DNA from: CAZPWQ01 sp964590495
GTDB taxonomy: Bacteria > Bacteroidota > Rhodothermia > Balneolales > Balneolaceae
Assembly (NCBI GenBank): GCA_964590495.1
Contig: CAZPWQ010000015.1
Location: 1 to 50,441 of the forward strand
Reading direction: 5' to 3'
Length of the DNA: 50,441 nucleotides
The position numbers and the translations under genes were made by a program. The notes below the pieces were generated by a model. The model saw nothing but the letters and a program-made list of their open reading frames with translations. It was not told the DNA's origin and did no database searches. How positions within the stretch are numbered: the first letter of the stretch is position 1; every line of letters begins with the position of its first letter. This document shows positions 25,352 to 34,627 of this stretch, piece by piece.

Positions 25352-26071
25352 ATGCGTGTTATTCCCGCTATTGATTTATTAGACGGCCAGGTAGTGCGAC
25401 TTCATAAAGGCAGCTATGAGGAAGTCTCTGTGTACAACACAAATCCTGTAGAAGAGGCAAAAAAGTTTCAAGAGGCGGGATTCAAACATCTTCATATTAT
25501 CGATTTAAACGGAGCTAAAGAAGGTAAATTTGTAAACCTTGAATACATTACCCGTATCATAGAGGAGTTGGATATTTCTGTTCAAACCGGGGGTGGTGTT
25601 CGTAGTTATGATGATGTTTTGATGCTGATTGAACATGGTATCACAAATGTCATCTGCAGTTCAATGGCTGTTAAACAAGCAGAAGAGTGGCTAAAAGTAC
25701 TGGATGATTTTGCTGACCATGCAATATTGGGTATGGATCTTAAAAATGGCAAAGTGGCCTATTCCGGATGGCAGGAGACCCACGACCAATCTATTGATAA
25801 TTTTTTGGATCCAATGATCAAACAAGGCCTGAAAACGATTCTTTCAACTGATATTTCACGGGATGGTACCCTGGAAGGGCCAAACTTTGAACTGTATAAA
25901 AATCTGTCGTTCCGCTTTCCGGAGGTAAACTTTATTGCTTCGGGCGGGGTCGGTGGAGTTGAAGATCTTGCTGAATTATCGGATATGAATGTGTACGGTG
26001 TAGTGGTGGGACGTGCGTATTATGAGCATAATCTTACCCTGGATCAGATGCAGCAATACCACACTTCATAA
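25352..26071 (+). CDS. hisA: ProFAR isomerase (phosphoribosylformimino-AICAR ribotide isomerase)
   Basis: 239 residues, a (beta/alpha)8 barrel. Catalytic Asp8 is in IPAIDLLDGQVVRL, the second catalytic Asp in STDISRDGTL; phosphate-binding loops are QTGGGVR and ASGGVGG. It carries out the fourth step of histidine synthesis. The stop codon lies one base before a 100-N assembly gap, so the next gene of the cluster could be hidden. hisF and hisIE follow 1.9 kb away on the same strand. Confidence 0.93.
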   Translation: MRVIPAIDLLDGQVVRLHKGSYEEVSVYNTNPVEEAKKFQEAGFKHLHIIDLNGAKEGKFVNLEYITRIIEELDISVQTGGGVRSYDDVLMLIEHGITNVICSSMAVKQAEEWLKVLDDFADHAILGMDLKNGKVAYSGWQETHDQSIDNFLDPMIKQGLKTILSTDISRDGTLEGPNFELYKNLSFRFPEVNFIASGGVGGVEDLAELSDMNVYGVVVGRAYYEHNLTLDQMQQYHTS

Positions 26072-26072
26072 T

Positions 26073-26172
26073 NNNNNNNNNNNNNNNNNNNNNNNNNNNN
26101 NNNNNNNNNNNNNNNNNNNNNNNNNNNNNNNNNNNNNNNNNNNNNNNNNNNNNNNNNNNNNNNNNNNNNNNN
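26073..26172. other. Scaffold gap of 100 N
   Basis: Exactly 100 unknown bases start one base after the hisA stop. The flank on the right (26173-26340) is rich in GC inverted repeats, the kind of sequence that breaks short-read assembly. The true gap length is unknown. Confidence 0.98.
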
Positions 26173-26537
26173 TAATTAAATCTGCCACCGGAGGTGGCGG
26201 AGCCGGGCGTACCGGACCAGAGGTCCGGCACGAGGGTTAGATATTGAGCCTAACGATTCATCGTTGGGCGGTAGGTGGCTGCCTATTAATCCAGGCTCGG
26301 AAACACATAAGTCCCCTCCGCCGGAGGGGTGGACCGCTCATTGGGTTTGTGAGTGGGACGGAGTGGGTCGAATGAGCTTTGATTCAAAGATAAAACTCAA
26401 TGCCTAGACAAAAATAGTCCAACAACCCCCTTTAATTCCCCCTTTGCTACCGTGTCCGACTGCCGGCGGGAGGGGGATTTTTTGCCAGCTCAAAAAAAAT
26501 TATTTTTGGCCTATAAATGGGAAAGACACGTACAGGT
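26173..26537. repeat. Non-coding, hairpin-rich repeat region
   Basis: No gene. Small perfect hairpins such as GCCACCGGAGGTGGC and CCCCTCCGCCGGAGGGG occur in succession. At 26424-26483 a CCCCCTTTAATTCCCCCTTTG … GAGGGGGATTTTTT block resembles 49600-49648, a further dispersed family. Confidence 0.5.
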
Positions 26538-27107
26538 TTAAAAATAGAAGTTAAAACCTGTATGCAGGGCCTGGTATGGTTGTCCGTCGCTTGTGAGTGC
26601 CAAATCAGCTTCAAAAATAAAGGATGCTCTGTCCGACAACGGGATGTCCACTCCCAGGGGTATCATGAATGCATTCCGAACCGGGTTTTCAAACAAGGGT
26701 TCATAAAGTAATCCAGTATATAAGCTCAGAGCGCCGGCATCTTTGCTGACTATACCTCCCAACTTCAAACCGATATCCCCAAATGAATAAGCGCCTCCTA
26801 TAATAGAAAAGGAAACAGCATTCCGGGACTCATCGGCTAACAGGTACTTAAGATGTCCGCCGATATAAGCTTCCTTCAGGAATATTCCCACCTTACCGTG
26901 GAAACTCAGACCCGGCTGTAAACCATATCCGCCCCGTAAAAGGAGCATGACCTCATTATTAAGATCGGTATAAATGGCAGTTTCCGCACTAAGGGAAATT
27001 TGTTGATTGTTCAGAGTCCGGGCATCTGAAAAAGCTCCATCCTGAGCATTTAAAGGCTGCCCAATTGATAAGATAAACAGGCAAATAATTATTGCGCTCT
27101 TCTTCAT
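26538..27107 (-). CDS. Small outer-membrane beta-barrel protein
   Basis: 189 residues from ATG 27107 (MKKSAIIICLFILSIGQPLNAQ), a clean signal peptide cut after NAQ; an in-frame ATG 12 codons earlier only adds charged residues. The mature part alternates residues as in beta-strands (VMLLLRGGYGL, VSFSIIGGAYSF) and ends in a C-terminal aromatic (FNFYF), a normal signal for BAM-dependent insertion. The family is not recognised. It lies leftward, between hisA and hisF, with no evident histidine role. Confidence 0.6.
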   Translation of the reverse strand: MKKSAIIICLFILSIGQPLNAQDGAFSDARTLNNQQISLSAETAIYTDLNNEVMLLLRGGYGLQPGLSFHGKVGIFLKEAYIGGHLKYLLADESRNAVSFSIIGGAYSFGDIGLKLGGIVSKDAGALSLYTGLLYEPLFENPVRNAFMIPLGVDIPLSDRASFIFEADLALTSDGQPYQALHTGFNFYF

Positions 27108-27203
27108 AGTCTCTTTTTTTAGCTTTATGTTTTTGTTTTCCAAACATTTAAAGCGATGAAATCATTTATATACCATCTCCATAATTCGGGTATTTCACTT
27201 ATT

Positions 27204-27836
27204 TTACAAACTGCTTCGGTGACTTTTAATATATTTTTTTAAATGTTTTTTGCTTTCATCCTTTTTAGACGATGCGAAGGGCTCTTTTTTGCTTGTCTGC
27301 TGTACATGTTGACGCGGTTTCGGGTGCCGATTTAGATCCCCGGAATTTTGAAAAACGCGATCACCAATTTTGCGCTCTATTCTGTGAATATAGGATCCCC
27401 GCCCTTTTTGTCGTGCAAAACGCAATACACGGGCCAACAGGTATAAGGAAGTAAATGAAATACCTGCAGCTGTAAAAGTTGCCAGAGGTTGCTGAACCAT
27501 ATTTTGATAAATTGAATGAAAATAAATGATACCCTCATTCAAAAAAACTAATACAGAGTCGATGGCCTGACTGCCATAACGCTCACTGAAGTCAGCCGCA
27601 GTAAGTGTGTTATAGTCGTTAATAACAGTAGACGTTTCGGAAATTTTTTGTGGAAACTCCACAATTCCACGTAATGCCGGAGAAAGAGAAGTAAATCCCG
27701 CAGCTAATTTTGTTCCGAACGATCCTTTGGCACCTAATGCAATGAAGGCCACAATCGAAGCCGAAATCTTAAAGAAGTACTCGAGAAATAGTAAAAAAAA
27801 TCTGACTGTTATTCTTCCTGCACGTTCCCAATCCAT
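27204..27836 (-). CDS. Membrane protein of unknown function with basic tail
   Basis: 210 residues. One hydrophobic segment lies near residues 12-36 (FFLLFLEYFFKISASIVAFIAL) and a second near 118-136 (LATFTAAGISFTSLYLLARV). The last 60 residues are strongly basic and hydrophilic (KKDESKKHLKKYIKSHR), probably cytoplasmic. I do not recognise the family. Leftward, directly divergent from hisF. Confidence 0.5.
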   Translation of the reverse strand: MDWERAGRITVRFFLLFLEYFFKISASIVAFIALGAKGSFGTKLAAGFTSLSPALRGIVEFPQKISETSTVINDYNTLTAADFSERYGSQAIDSVLVFLNEGIIYFHSIYQNMVQQPLATFTAAGISFTSLYLLARVLRFARQKGRGSYIHRIERKIGDRVFQNSGDLNRHPKPRQHVQQTSKKEPFASSKKDESKKHLKKYIKSHRSSL

Positions 27837-27939
27837 AAGAAATATTATTTAGATTAAAATGTTCTCTGTTAACACTTTGATTACCATTTTTCTATATTGA
27901 TCTCCTATTAACAAGATGAATTAGTTGTATATTTGTTAC

Positions 27940-28704
27940 ATGTTAGCAAAAAGAATTATCCCCTGTCTGGATATAAAAGACGGCAGAACGGTTAAAGGTG
28001 TAAATTTTGAGGGATTGAAAGATGCCGGTGATCCTATTGAACTGGCAAAGCGCTATTCGGATGACGGTGCAGATGAACTGGTATTCCTTGATATTACAGC
28101 TACCAAAGAGAAGCGCAAGACATTAATTGAATTGGTCAAACGCATTGCGAGGAAAATTGATATTCCTTTCACGGTGGGCGGTGGTATTAAAAACGTTGAT
28201 GAAATTGCAGACCTGCTGCATGCCGGAGCTGATAAAGTTTCGTTAAACAGTGCCATTGTACGTGATCCCGGATTAATAAATCGTGCCGCCGATCGTTTCG
28301 GTTCTCAATGCATTGTGGCAGCTGTAGATGCCAAACGTACCGGCAGGAATTGGACGGTCTTTATATCAGGAGGATCGGTAAAAACTGAAAAAGACGCGCT
28401 CGAATGGATGAAGGAGGCGGAGCAGCGGGGAGCGGGTGAAATTTTGCTTACCAGTATGGACCGCGATGGTACCAAAGCAGGTTTTGACCTGGAATTGTTG
28501 GCAAAAGCTAATGATATATTATCAATTCCGGTTATAGCCAGTGGCGGAGCGGGGACTGAACAGCATTGTATTGAAGCCATCAGGGAAGGTGACTCCGATG
28601 CCGTATTGGCCGCCAGTATTTTCCATTTCCAGGAAATTGAAATTCAACAGCTTAAAAATAAGATTAAGGAAGCAGATATTCCGGTTCGGATTAAAAGAAT
28701 TTGA
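27940..28704 (+). CDS. hisF: Imidazole glycerol phosphate synthase cyclase subunit
   Basis: 254 residues from ATG 27940; an upstream TTG at 27925 is less likely. Barrel enzyme related to hisA: catalytic Asp11 in CLDIKDGRTVKG and Asp in AAVDAKRTG, phosphate loops VGGGIK and ASGGAG. It uses ammonia supplied by HisH to close the imidazole ring. hisH is not visible in this window. hisIE follows 51 bases later. Confidence 0.94.
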   Translation: MLAKRIIPCLDIKDGRTVKGVNFEGLKDAGDPIELAKRYSDDGADELVFLDITATKEKRKTLIELVKRIARKIDIPFTVGGGIKNVDEIADLLHAGADKVSLNSAIVRDPGLINRAADRFGSQCIVAAVDAKRTGRNWTVFISGGSVKTEKDALEWMKEAEQRGAGEILLTSMDRDGTKAGFDLELLAKANDILSIPVIASGGAGTEQHCIEAIREGDSDAVLAASIFHFQEIEIQQLKNKIKEADIPVRIKRI

Positions 28705-28755
28705 TGGTTATCCTGATTTCAGTTCAAATTACGCAACACGTTTTAAATTTATCTT

Positions 28756-29397
28756 ATGATTGATATCGAAACAATAGACTTTTCCAAAGGAAATGGACTT
28801 GTTCCGGCGATTATCCAGGATGCGGATAGTTTCCGGGTACTCATGCTTGGCTATATGAACCGCGAAGCTCTTCAGACCACGGTTGAAAAAAAACGGGTGA
28901 CCTTCTACAGCAGAAGTAAAGAGCGCCTGTGGACAAAAGGGGAAACTTCCGGCAACTACCTCGAACTGGTTGATCTTCAGGGTGATTGTGATGATGATAC
29001 CATTCTTGTGTTGGCGAATCCGAAAGGTCCTACCTGTCATACCGGTGAAGAAGCCTGTTTTTTTAAGAAGGATTTCACTTCTCCCGGCAGCAAACTCGAT
29101 TTTCTTATGGAACTGGAAGCATTAATTCAGAACCGCAAGAAAACGATGCCCGAGGATTCCTACACCACCTATTTGTTCAAAAAGGGAATCGACAAAATCG
29201 CTCAAAAAGTTGGCGAAGAAGCGGTCGAAACCGTCATTGAAGCCAAAAACAACAAACAGAAAAAGTTTGACGGTGAGGTGGCCGATTTACTCTTTCACCT
29301 GATGGTGCTACTGGTTGAAAAGGGTATTTCTCTTGATGAAATAGTCAAAAGACTGGAAAAGCGCCATAAAAAAGGCAACCATAAGCATCTGGAATGA
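28756..29397 (+). CDS. hisIE: Bifunctional PR-AMP cyclohydrolase / PR-ATP pyrophosphatase
   Basis: 213 residues. N-terminal HisI domain with GYMNREAL, FYSRSKERLWTKGETSG and metal-binding QGDCDDDTIL…CHTG; C-terminal HisE helical domain with DSYTTYLF and KVGEEAVETVIEAKN. It carries out histidine steps two and three. Same strand as hisF, probably cotranscribed; converges on a leftward gene 30 bases later. Confidence 0.95.
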   Translation: MIDIETIDFSKGNGLVPAIIQDADSFRVLMLGYMNREALQTTVEKKRVTFYSRSKERLWTKGETSGNYLELVDLQGDCDDDTILVLANPKGPTCHTGEEACFFKKDFTSPGSKLDFLMELEALIQNRKKTMPEDSYTTYLFKKGIDKIAQKVGEEAVETVIEAKNNKQKKFDGEVADLLFHLMVLLVEKGISLDEIVKRLEKRHKKGNHKHLE

Positions 29398-29427
29398 AGT
29401 TTGTCCTGCTGAATTATATTCAGGTCA

Positions 29428-30438
29428 TTATTCCATTCCAATGATGTCTTTCGAAATATGCATGGAAACCAGCATATGGGGCACATCCACCACCTCGGCA
29501 ATTTTCAGGTCGCCGGCCAGTGAGCAAAGGGCGTAGGCGTCATTCCGATCCATACCATGTACTTCTTCCAGATAGTCTATCATATACCGGGTGGCTTTTT
29601 TTGCTGCTTCATCAATGGTTTCTGCATGGGCTGTAACTGCATAAAAATCGTCCGACTCATATTCAGGTTCATCTATGGGTCGTCCGTTTTTAATTACCTC
29701 TATTTCATAAACAATACGCATCGGTACTTCAATAGCTGTACCGCAAACTTCGCCCATTCCCTGGGCAGCATGGGTATCGCCGATTGAGAATAATGCTCCT
29801 TCAACAAACACCGGAAAATAAATGGTTGTACCTTCAACCATATGCGGATCGTCCATATTCCCTCCGTTATAGCGTGGCGGAATAGTGGACAGGGCCGAAT
29901 CGGTTTCAGGGGCTACTCCCATCACGCCCGGAAACGGCTTAAGTGGGATTTCAATATTTTCACTGAATTTTGCGGTTGTACTTCCTTCCTCAAATTCAAA
30001 TATTTTCAGCCAGGGTTCATCAAATTCATCAGCTAAAAAGCCAAATCCCGGAACAATAGCGGTCCAGCCCCAGTCACCCAGTTCAACTTTGTGCAGTTTA
30101 ACTTTCAACACATCTCCCGGTTCGGCTCCCTCTACATAAACCGGACCGGTTAACGGGTGGATGGGATCGAAGCTGAGGTTTTCCAGATCTTCAATGGTAG
30201 ATTCTGGTGTAAGCTGTGCGTCTGTGGCTTCTTCGGTATATACTTCAATTATCGATCCAGATGGTACCGTAAGTATAGGTTCAACCGCACTGCTCCAGTA
30301 ATTGTGCGTCTGATCTGCAGTAAGAGAATGTTCTGGCTCCGGAACAGCATCTGATCCCAGCTGATCATTATTTTCACATCCCATTAGTAATGCAGTAAGA
30401 AAGATTATTCCCACCCTAAAGATATTAGTTTTATTCAT
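29428..30438 (-). CDS. Acetamidase/formamidase-family lipoprotein
   Basis: 336 residues. The N-terminus (MNKTNIFRVGIIFLTALLMGC) is a lipoprotein signal with Cys at residue 21. The body matches the FmdA/AmdA family: GPVYVEGAEPGDVLKVKLHKV, then the GDTHAAQGMGEVCGTAIE signature and the late DAYALCSLAGDLKIAEVVD segment. Members hydrolyse formamide or short amides; the exported, lipidated form is usual in related bacteria and its substrate is unknown. Monocistronic. Confidence 0.85.
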   Translation of the reverse strand: MNKTNIFRVGIIFLTALLMGCENNDQLGSDAVPEPEHSLTADQTHNYWSSAVEPILTVPSGSIIEVYTEEATDAQLTPESTIEDLENLSFDPIHPLTGPVYVEGAEPGDVLKVKLHKVELGDWGWTAIVPGFGFLADEFDEPWLKIFEFEEGSTTAKFSENIEIPLKPFPGVMGVAPETDSALSTIPPRYNGGNMDDPHMVEGTTIYFPVFVEGALFSIGDTHAAQGMGEVCGTAIEVPMRIVYEIEVIKNGRPIDEPEYESDDFYAVTAHAETIDEAAKKATRYMIDYLEEVHGMDRNDAYALCSLAGDLKIAEVVDVPHMLVSMHISKDIIGME

Positions 30439-30916
30439 AGCTTCTTTTTTTGGTTAAGCCAACAAAATAATCCCCATTTGTTGATGATTAATCTTAAGTA
30501 AGATTAAAACAAGCAGTTATAAAAACAAACGTATAATATTTTCATGTTATTTGTTTAAAAAATACTCTTTGATCACTAAATCCTGTATAAAAATTACTCA
30601 CCTCTGAACAGGATATCGTATTACAATACTTTCATATCCAGTGGCACGGTTGTTGTAATTGTATAAAAACAGGCATAAAGTTTAAAGGCGCCTTGTTTAT
30701 AAGGTTCTGCTTTTCGGAGCATGAAATAAATTTTTAATGTTGGCCTGAAAATTTTACAGATGTTGCCTGGAATAATTAAGCAGCGTAAATGAGAGATTAC
30801 AATTACAGAATAAAACCTGTCAGTAAAAATTCTAAGTCTATCGTGCATTTTTGAATATTTCAAAAAGATGATAAATGACACGCTACATTAATCCTTAACC
30901 AAAATCTTCTGGTCTT
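30439..30916. other. 478-base intergenic region between divergent genes
   Basis: AT-rich, with only short palindromes (for example GTATTACAATAC). It must contain promoters for both flanking divergent genes, but none stands out. No coding signal seen. Confidence 0.4.
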
Positions 30917-32185
30917 ATGGAAACTCCTAATCATAAAGACTTTCGTTCTGCACTGGTATTGGGTGAAATCGGACTGATACATAGTTTAGCTAAAGACGGT
31001 ATACCAGTTTATACAGGCACCGAAATCGAAGACAATCCTTCACTGTACTCCCGGTTTTCTCAAAAGAGGATTTTCTTTTCAGACTACACTTCTGAAAAAT
31101 TCATTGATGAGCTTTGTGAATTTGGGAAATCACAGGATCAAAAAATGGTCATATTCAGTGACAATGATCATGCTATTCTGAATATTGTACAAAACCAGGA
31201 GCGACTGAAGCCTTACTTCCTGTTTAGCTTCCCACCGGCTGATAAAGTCAGGCAGCTTTTGGACAGGCAGTTATTTTGTGATCTTATCACCAGGTATGAT
31301 CTTCCCGCTCCACAATCTGTCACCTTATCATCAGTCGGTGATTTAAGAGAAAAACCGGTATCTGATCTTACCTATCCCTGTATTATAAAACCGGCATTCA
31401 AAGAAGCTCGTTTGAACAGTGATTTCAGGGGAAAGGCCGGTGGTTACCAGAAGGCAATAAAATGTGAGACTTATAAAGAACTGGAAAGAATATATATACA
31501 GAACGCGAAAATAAATCTCCGTGTCGTGGTTCAGGAATTTATTGAAGGGAAAGAAAATGAAAAATACAGTGTAAACATGTACATCGACAATGAGGGAGCA
31601 CTCAAAGGATATTTTATCGCTCAAAAGTTACGTACTTATCCCATGAAAGCCGGGAAAGGTTGTTACATCAAAACGGTCGAGGATGCCGAAATAATAGACA
31701 AGGCAAAAACGATTGCCGGCAAACTCGATTTGAAAGGATTATTAAATATTCAGTTTAAGAGAGAAGAGCGAAGCGGTGAGCCGGTATTGTTGGATATTCA
31801 TACCCGAAACAGTGTCTGGAGCTATCTTGGTACGGCAGCCGGTGTAAACCTTGCTGCAATGCAATACCGGGAGTTGAATGGAGAGAAAATGGACATAATT
31901 CCGGAGTACGAACCGGAAGTAACCTACATCTTCCTGGAAAATGATATCAAAGCCTTTCTGCAAAACTTTCAAGATCGACAAATTCCCGTTTACAGGTGGA
32001 TTGGTTCCTACTTTAAAAAATTCGTGTTATCCGGTTTTCAATGGAATGATCCTCTGCCTTTCATTGCGAAGGTATGGTTTTTCTTCAAAAGAAGATTCAA
32101 AAAGCTTTCAATGGCTAAGACATTTCTGTTATCCTTTAAGGCAAAAAATCAGACAAAAGTACAGGCCCATTACCTGGAAAAATAA
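30917..32185 (+). CDS. ATP-grasp ligase
   Basis: 422 residues. The N-terminal part is a preATP-grasp-like alpha/beta domain (SALVLGEIGLIHSLAKDGIPVY, NDHAILNI), the centre has the nucleotide-binding YPCIIKPAF and VVQEFIEGKENEKYSVNMYI, and the metal site is GLLNIQFKRE…LLDIHTRNS. It should join a carboxylate to an amine or similar nucleophile through an acyl phosphate. The C-terminal 60 residues are basic and aromatic, perhaps membrane-associated. The next gene encodes a FemAB/CelD-like acetyltransferase; such pairs occur in polysaccharide and exosortase-type clusters, so a role in envelope glycan or lipid modification is inferred. Confidence 0.75.
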   Translation: METPNHKDFRSALVLGEIGLIHSLAKDGIPVYTGTEIEDNPSLYSRFSQKRIFFSDYTSEKFIDELCEFGKSQDQKMVIFSDNDHAILNIVQNQERLKPYFLFSFPPADKVRQLLDRQLFCDLITRYDLPAPQSVTLSSVGDLREKPVSDLTYPCIIKPAFKEARLNSDFRGKAGGYQKAIKCETYKELERIYIQNAKINLRVVVQEFIEGKENEKYSVNMYIDNEGALKGYFIAQKLRTYPMKAGKGCYIKTVEDAEIIDKAKTIAGKLDLKGLLNIQFKREERSGEPVLLDIHTRNSVWSYLGTAAGVNLAAMQYRELNGEKMDIIPEYEPEVTYIFLENDIKAFLQNFQDRQIPVYRWIGSYFKKFVLSGFQWNDPLPFIAKVWFFFKRRFKKLSMAKTFLLSFKAKNQTKVQAHYLEK

Positions 32186-32685
32186 TTGCTGCTCCAATAC
32201 ATTCATATCAAAAAAAGTACCTGTCAATTAAAGAAGCCGGCAAATATTTGAGTGCAAAAATTGCACCATGTTAATCCAGACAGGTAATAATTACACATCA
32301 GCGAAGCAGGAAGTATTATTAGCCCGTATTTCTCACCAAGAAATTTATTGCTCAGCAAGGCGAAGGTAAAATGGCGGCGGAAACGTACCGTGGTACGTTG
32401 AGCAAGCCATTTTCACCTTCAACGCAGCTGAGTGATAAATTTCGCAGGAATCTACAGGTTGTTGATATGACGATCAATTTAAATCATACTTAAGCCTTTT
32501 ATTATTAATAACTTAACTCAACCCTAAATAAAATTTGTGAGAAATCCGGGTTAGCACCTGCTAGTTAGCGGTGGTATAATTATTGTTGTAATAAGAGTAG
32601 ATGAGGATAGAATTAGTAGCTCCCTTTTTATAACGGCTAAGGAAATCATTTAACAGAAATTTGGTGTGAATAATACTCAAAACAC
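32186..32685. repeat. Intergenic region with a complete long hairpin repeat (32321-32430)
   Basis: The reference copy of the dispersed element. Arms of about 37 bases (AAATTTATTGCTCAGCAAGG and its near-inverse ending CAGCTGAGTGATAAATTT) flank a central palindrome AACGTACCGTGGTACGTT, giving a roughly 100-base foldback. GAAATCCGGGTTAGCACC at 32539 matches the motif beside the 1-60 copy. Nothing coding. Confidence 0.65.
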
Positions 32686-34053
32686 ATGGATTTAATCTCT
32701 GCCAAGAGTAAAAATAATGCTTATGTAAATAATCAAATAGCAAATGAGGATCAATTGTCGTATGAAATTATTACTGATGAAGCAGAATTTGATGCACTAA
32801 AGGAAGAATGGAATAAGTTGGTTGATGATGCAAAATCACAAATATTCCAAACTTTTGAATGGCAGCGTTATTGGTGGAAATATTATGGGGAATCAACCAG
32901 TAAACTTAATATTGTTTTATTTCGAAAATCTGATGAGCTTGTCGCCATTTTGCCAACATTCATTGATACATTCCAAATATGGGGAAAAAGCGTATATCGC
33001 TGTCTTCGCTTTATAGGATCAAGTGTTATGCAGCCTCACGATTCAAAGATGATTGGACTTATTGCCTATACTGATTATTTAGATATTATTGTGGATCCGG
33101 CATATAAAAATTGGATCATTCAGGCAGTCTGTGAATATTTGTATACATACCGTACTGATATTGATCGTATTGTTCTGGATGAAATTCCTGAAGATAGTCT
33201 GTTGCTCGATATAGCTGAATCTTTTACTGAAGAAAGTACCCCGTATTGGAATGTAACATTACATGAAGCATCAGTTTGTCCTGTAATTAAACTGCCTGGA
33301 ACATGGAATAAGTTTTTAAACAAGTTGAGCAGCAATGCAAGGTATCAGATCAGAAGTGATGTTAAAAAAGTTTATGATGATAAAAGAAAATTATTCGATA
33401 TAAAGAAGATTGAATCGGGCAGTGACCGTACTGCAGCTTATAATGTTCTAACTGCTTATCATCAGGAGCGATGGAACCGAAAGGGATTTCCCGGAGCTTT
33501 TGCAGACAGTAAACGATATCATTTTCTAAAAGATGTAATGGATCGATTCCATGAACGCGGCTGCCTGCTGTTTCTGGTTTTAACACCCAGGGATGAGCCT
33601 GATGAATATTTGGCGCTGGATATTCTTTTTCAGTATAAAGAAAAGACTTATTTAATTGAACGTGCTTTTAATGCAAATTCTCCTTTAAGTGATGAGGGCC
33701 CGGGCAATGTTCTTTTGTATTCAGTAATAAAAAATAAAATTGAGAAAGGAGAAAAGGCATATGATTTTCTTCGTGGCGATGAAGATTATAAATTGCGTAC
33801 AGCCAATCATCTGGTACAAAACTCATTGCTTGTCATGAAACCGGCCATTAAGTCTTTAAACACCCAGGAACTTCTTTTTGATATAATACGAATATGGGTG
33901 GATGTTAAACGGCGGCTTATTTTTGAAGCAGAGATGTTCAAGGCTCAATTACAATACAATGGTTATATTCAATCTATAATCCGATTTGTCAGACTCATAA
34001 CAGCCCGCCTCTATGATAAAATGATAAGAGGGCGTCAGGAAATTGATTTGTGA
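32686..34053 (+). CDS. GNAT-type acetyltransferase (CelD/BcsL, FemAB-related)
   Basis: 455 residues of the Acetyltransf_6 type: FQTFEWQRYWWKYYG near residue 60, IRSDVKKV in the middle, and the late YDFLRGDEDYKLR, a hallmark of the family. Members acylate polysaccharides or act in peptidoglycan or exopolysaccharide assembly. It follows the ATP-grasp gene after a 500-base gap with a repeat, so cotranscription is uncertain. Substrate unknown. Confidence 0.8.
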   Translation: MDLISAKSKNNAYVNNQIANEDQLSYEIITDEAEFDALKEEWNKLVDDAKSQIFQTFEWQRYWWKYYGESTSKLNIVLFRKSDELVAILPTFIDTFQIWGKSVYRCLRFIGSSVMQPHDSKMIGLIAYTDYLDIIVDPAYKNWIIQAVCEYLYTYRTDIDRIVLDEIPEDSLLLDIAESFTEESTPYWNVTLHEASVCPVIKLPGTWNKFLNKLSSNARYQIRSDVKKVYDDKRKLFDIKKIESGSDRTAAYNVLTAYHQERWNRKGFPGAFADSKRYHFLKDVMDRFHERGCLLFLVLTPRDEPDEYLALDILFQYKEKTYLIERAFNANSPLSDEGPGNVLLYSVIKNKIEKGEKAYDFLRGDEDYKLRTANHLVQNSLLVMKPAIKSLNTQELLFDIIRIWVDVKRRLIFEAEMFKAQLQYNGYIQSIIRFVRLITARLYDKMIRGRQEIDL

Positions 34054-34142
34054 TAAAATTATATAAGTTCTCTGCTTTTTAGACCCATCCTAAACTACGC
34101 CAGAAAGTCATATGTTATTGAAAGTGAATTCAGGTAAGGAAA

Positions 34143-34250
34143 CCGTTAAAACGGTTACCTTTATCTCGTTAATCGTTAACACCGGGATTAATCCCGGTGT
34201 TAACGGAAATAGCATTACCAAAATAAAAACCGTTTCAACGGTTTTCTAAC
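34143..34250. repeat. Cluster of palindromes including a perfect 32-bp one
   Basis: 34174-34205 is a perfect 32-base palindrome with the core ACCGGGATTAATCCCGGT. It is flanked by AACCGTTAAAACGGTT (34141-34156) and AAACCGTTTCAACGGTTT, two smaller hairpins sharing the CCGTT…AACGG theme. It may fold as a three-stem RNA or be a nested mobile palindrome. The whole gap 34054-34627 holds no gene. Confidence 0.6.
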
Positions 34251-34452
34251 CAACACCGAAAGCTTTCGGGAATCGTTGAGCAGGTTCCGGCTCTTTACCG
34301 CCGGCGGTCGGTCACGCCCTATCCCATCTCCCCTTGAGGGGAGTTGATTCATTCGAACGTTCTCGAATGAATCCGAGGGGTGTTCTCCGAACTATTAGCC
34401 AAAAAACACCTCCCGCCCGAATTCCGAAGACCACGGAATTCCGGCAGAGGCT

Positions 34453-34593
34453 GTCTAAAAAGTCATTTTTCAATAAATATCTTTTAAGATTTTATTTTGT
34501 TTCCGAGGAGACCTCCAAGGTTTTTGAAACCTTGGAGGTCTACACCTAAATAATTTAAGTTTTCAAAAAGCAAAAAAGACTTTTCTTCAAGGA
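34453..34593. mobile_element. Degraded copy of the GAGGCTGTC MITE
   Basis: It is nearly identical inside to 39332-39489: same AAAGTCATTTTTCAATAAA start, same perfect 14-bp hairpin GACCTCCAAGGTTT-TTG-AAACCTTGGAGGTC, same TAAATAATTTAAGTTTTC tail. The left end AGGCTGTCTAAAAAGTC is partly conserved, but the right terminal repeat is altered (GACTTTTCTTC). No transposase. Confidence 0.7.
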
Positions 34594-34627
34594 AATGTTA
34601 ACTTTTGATAATCAAGAATTCTTTGAG

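Noticed and set aside
26013..26240. ORF crossing the N gap
   Set aside because: One third is unknown bases and the rest overlaps hisA or repeats.
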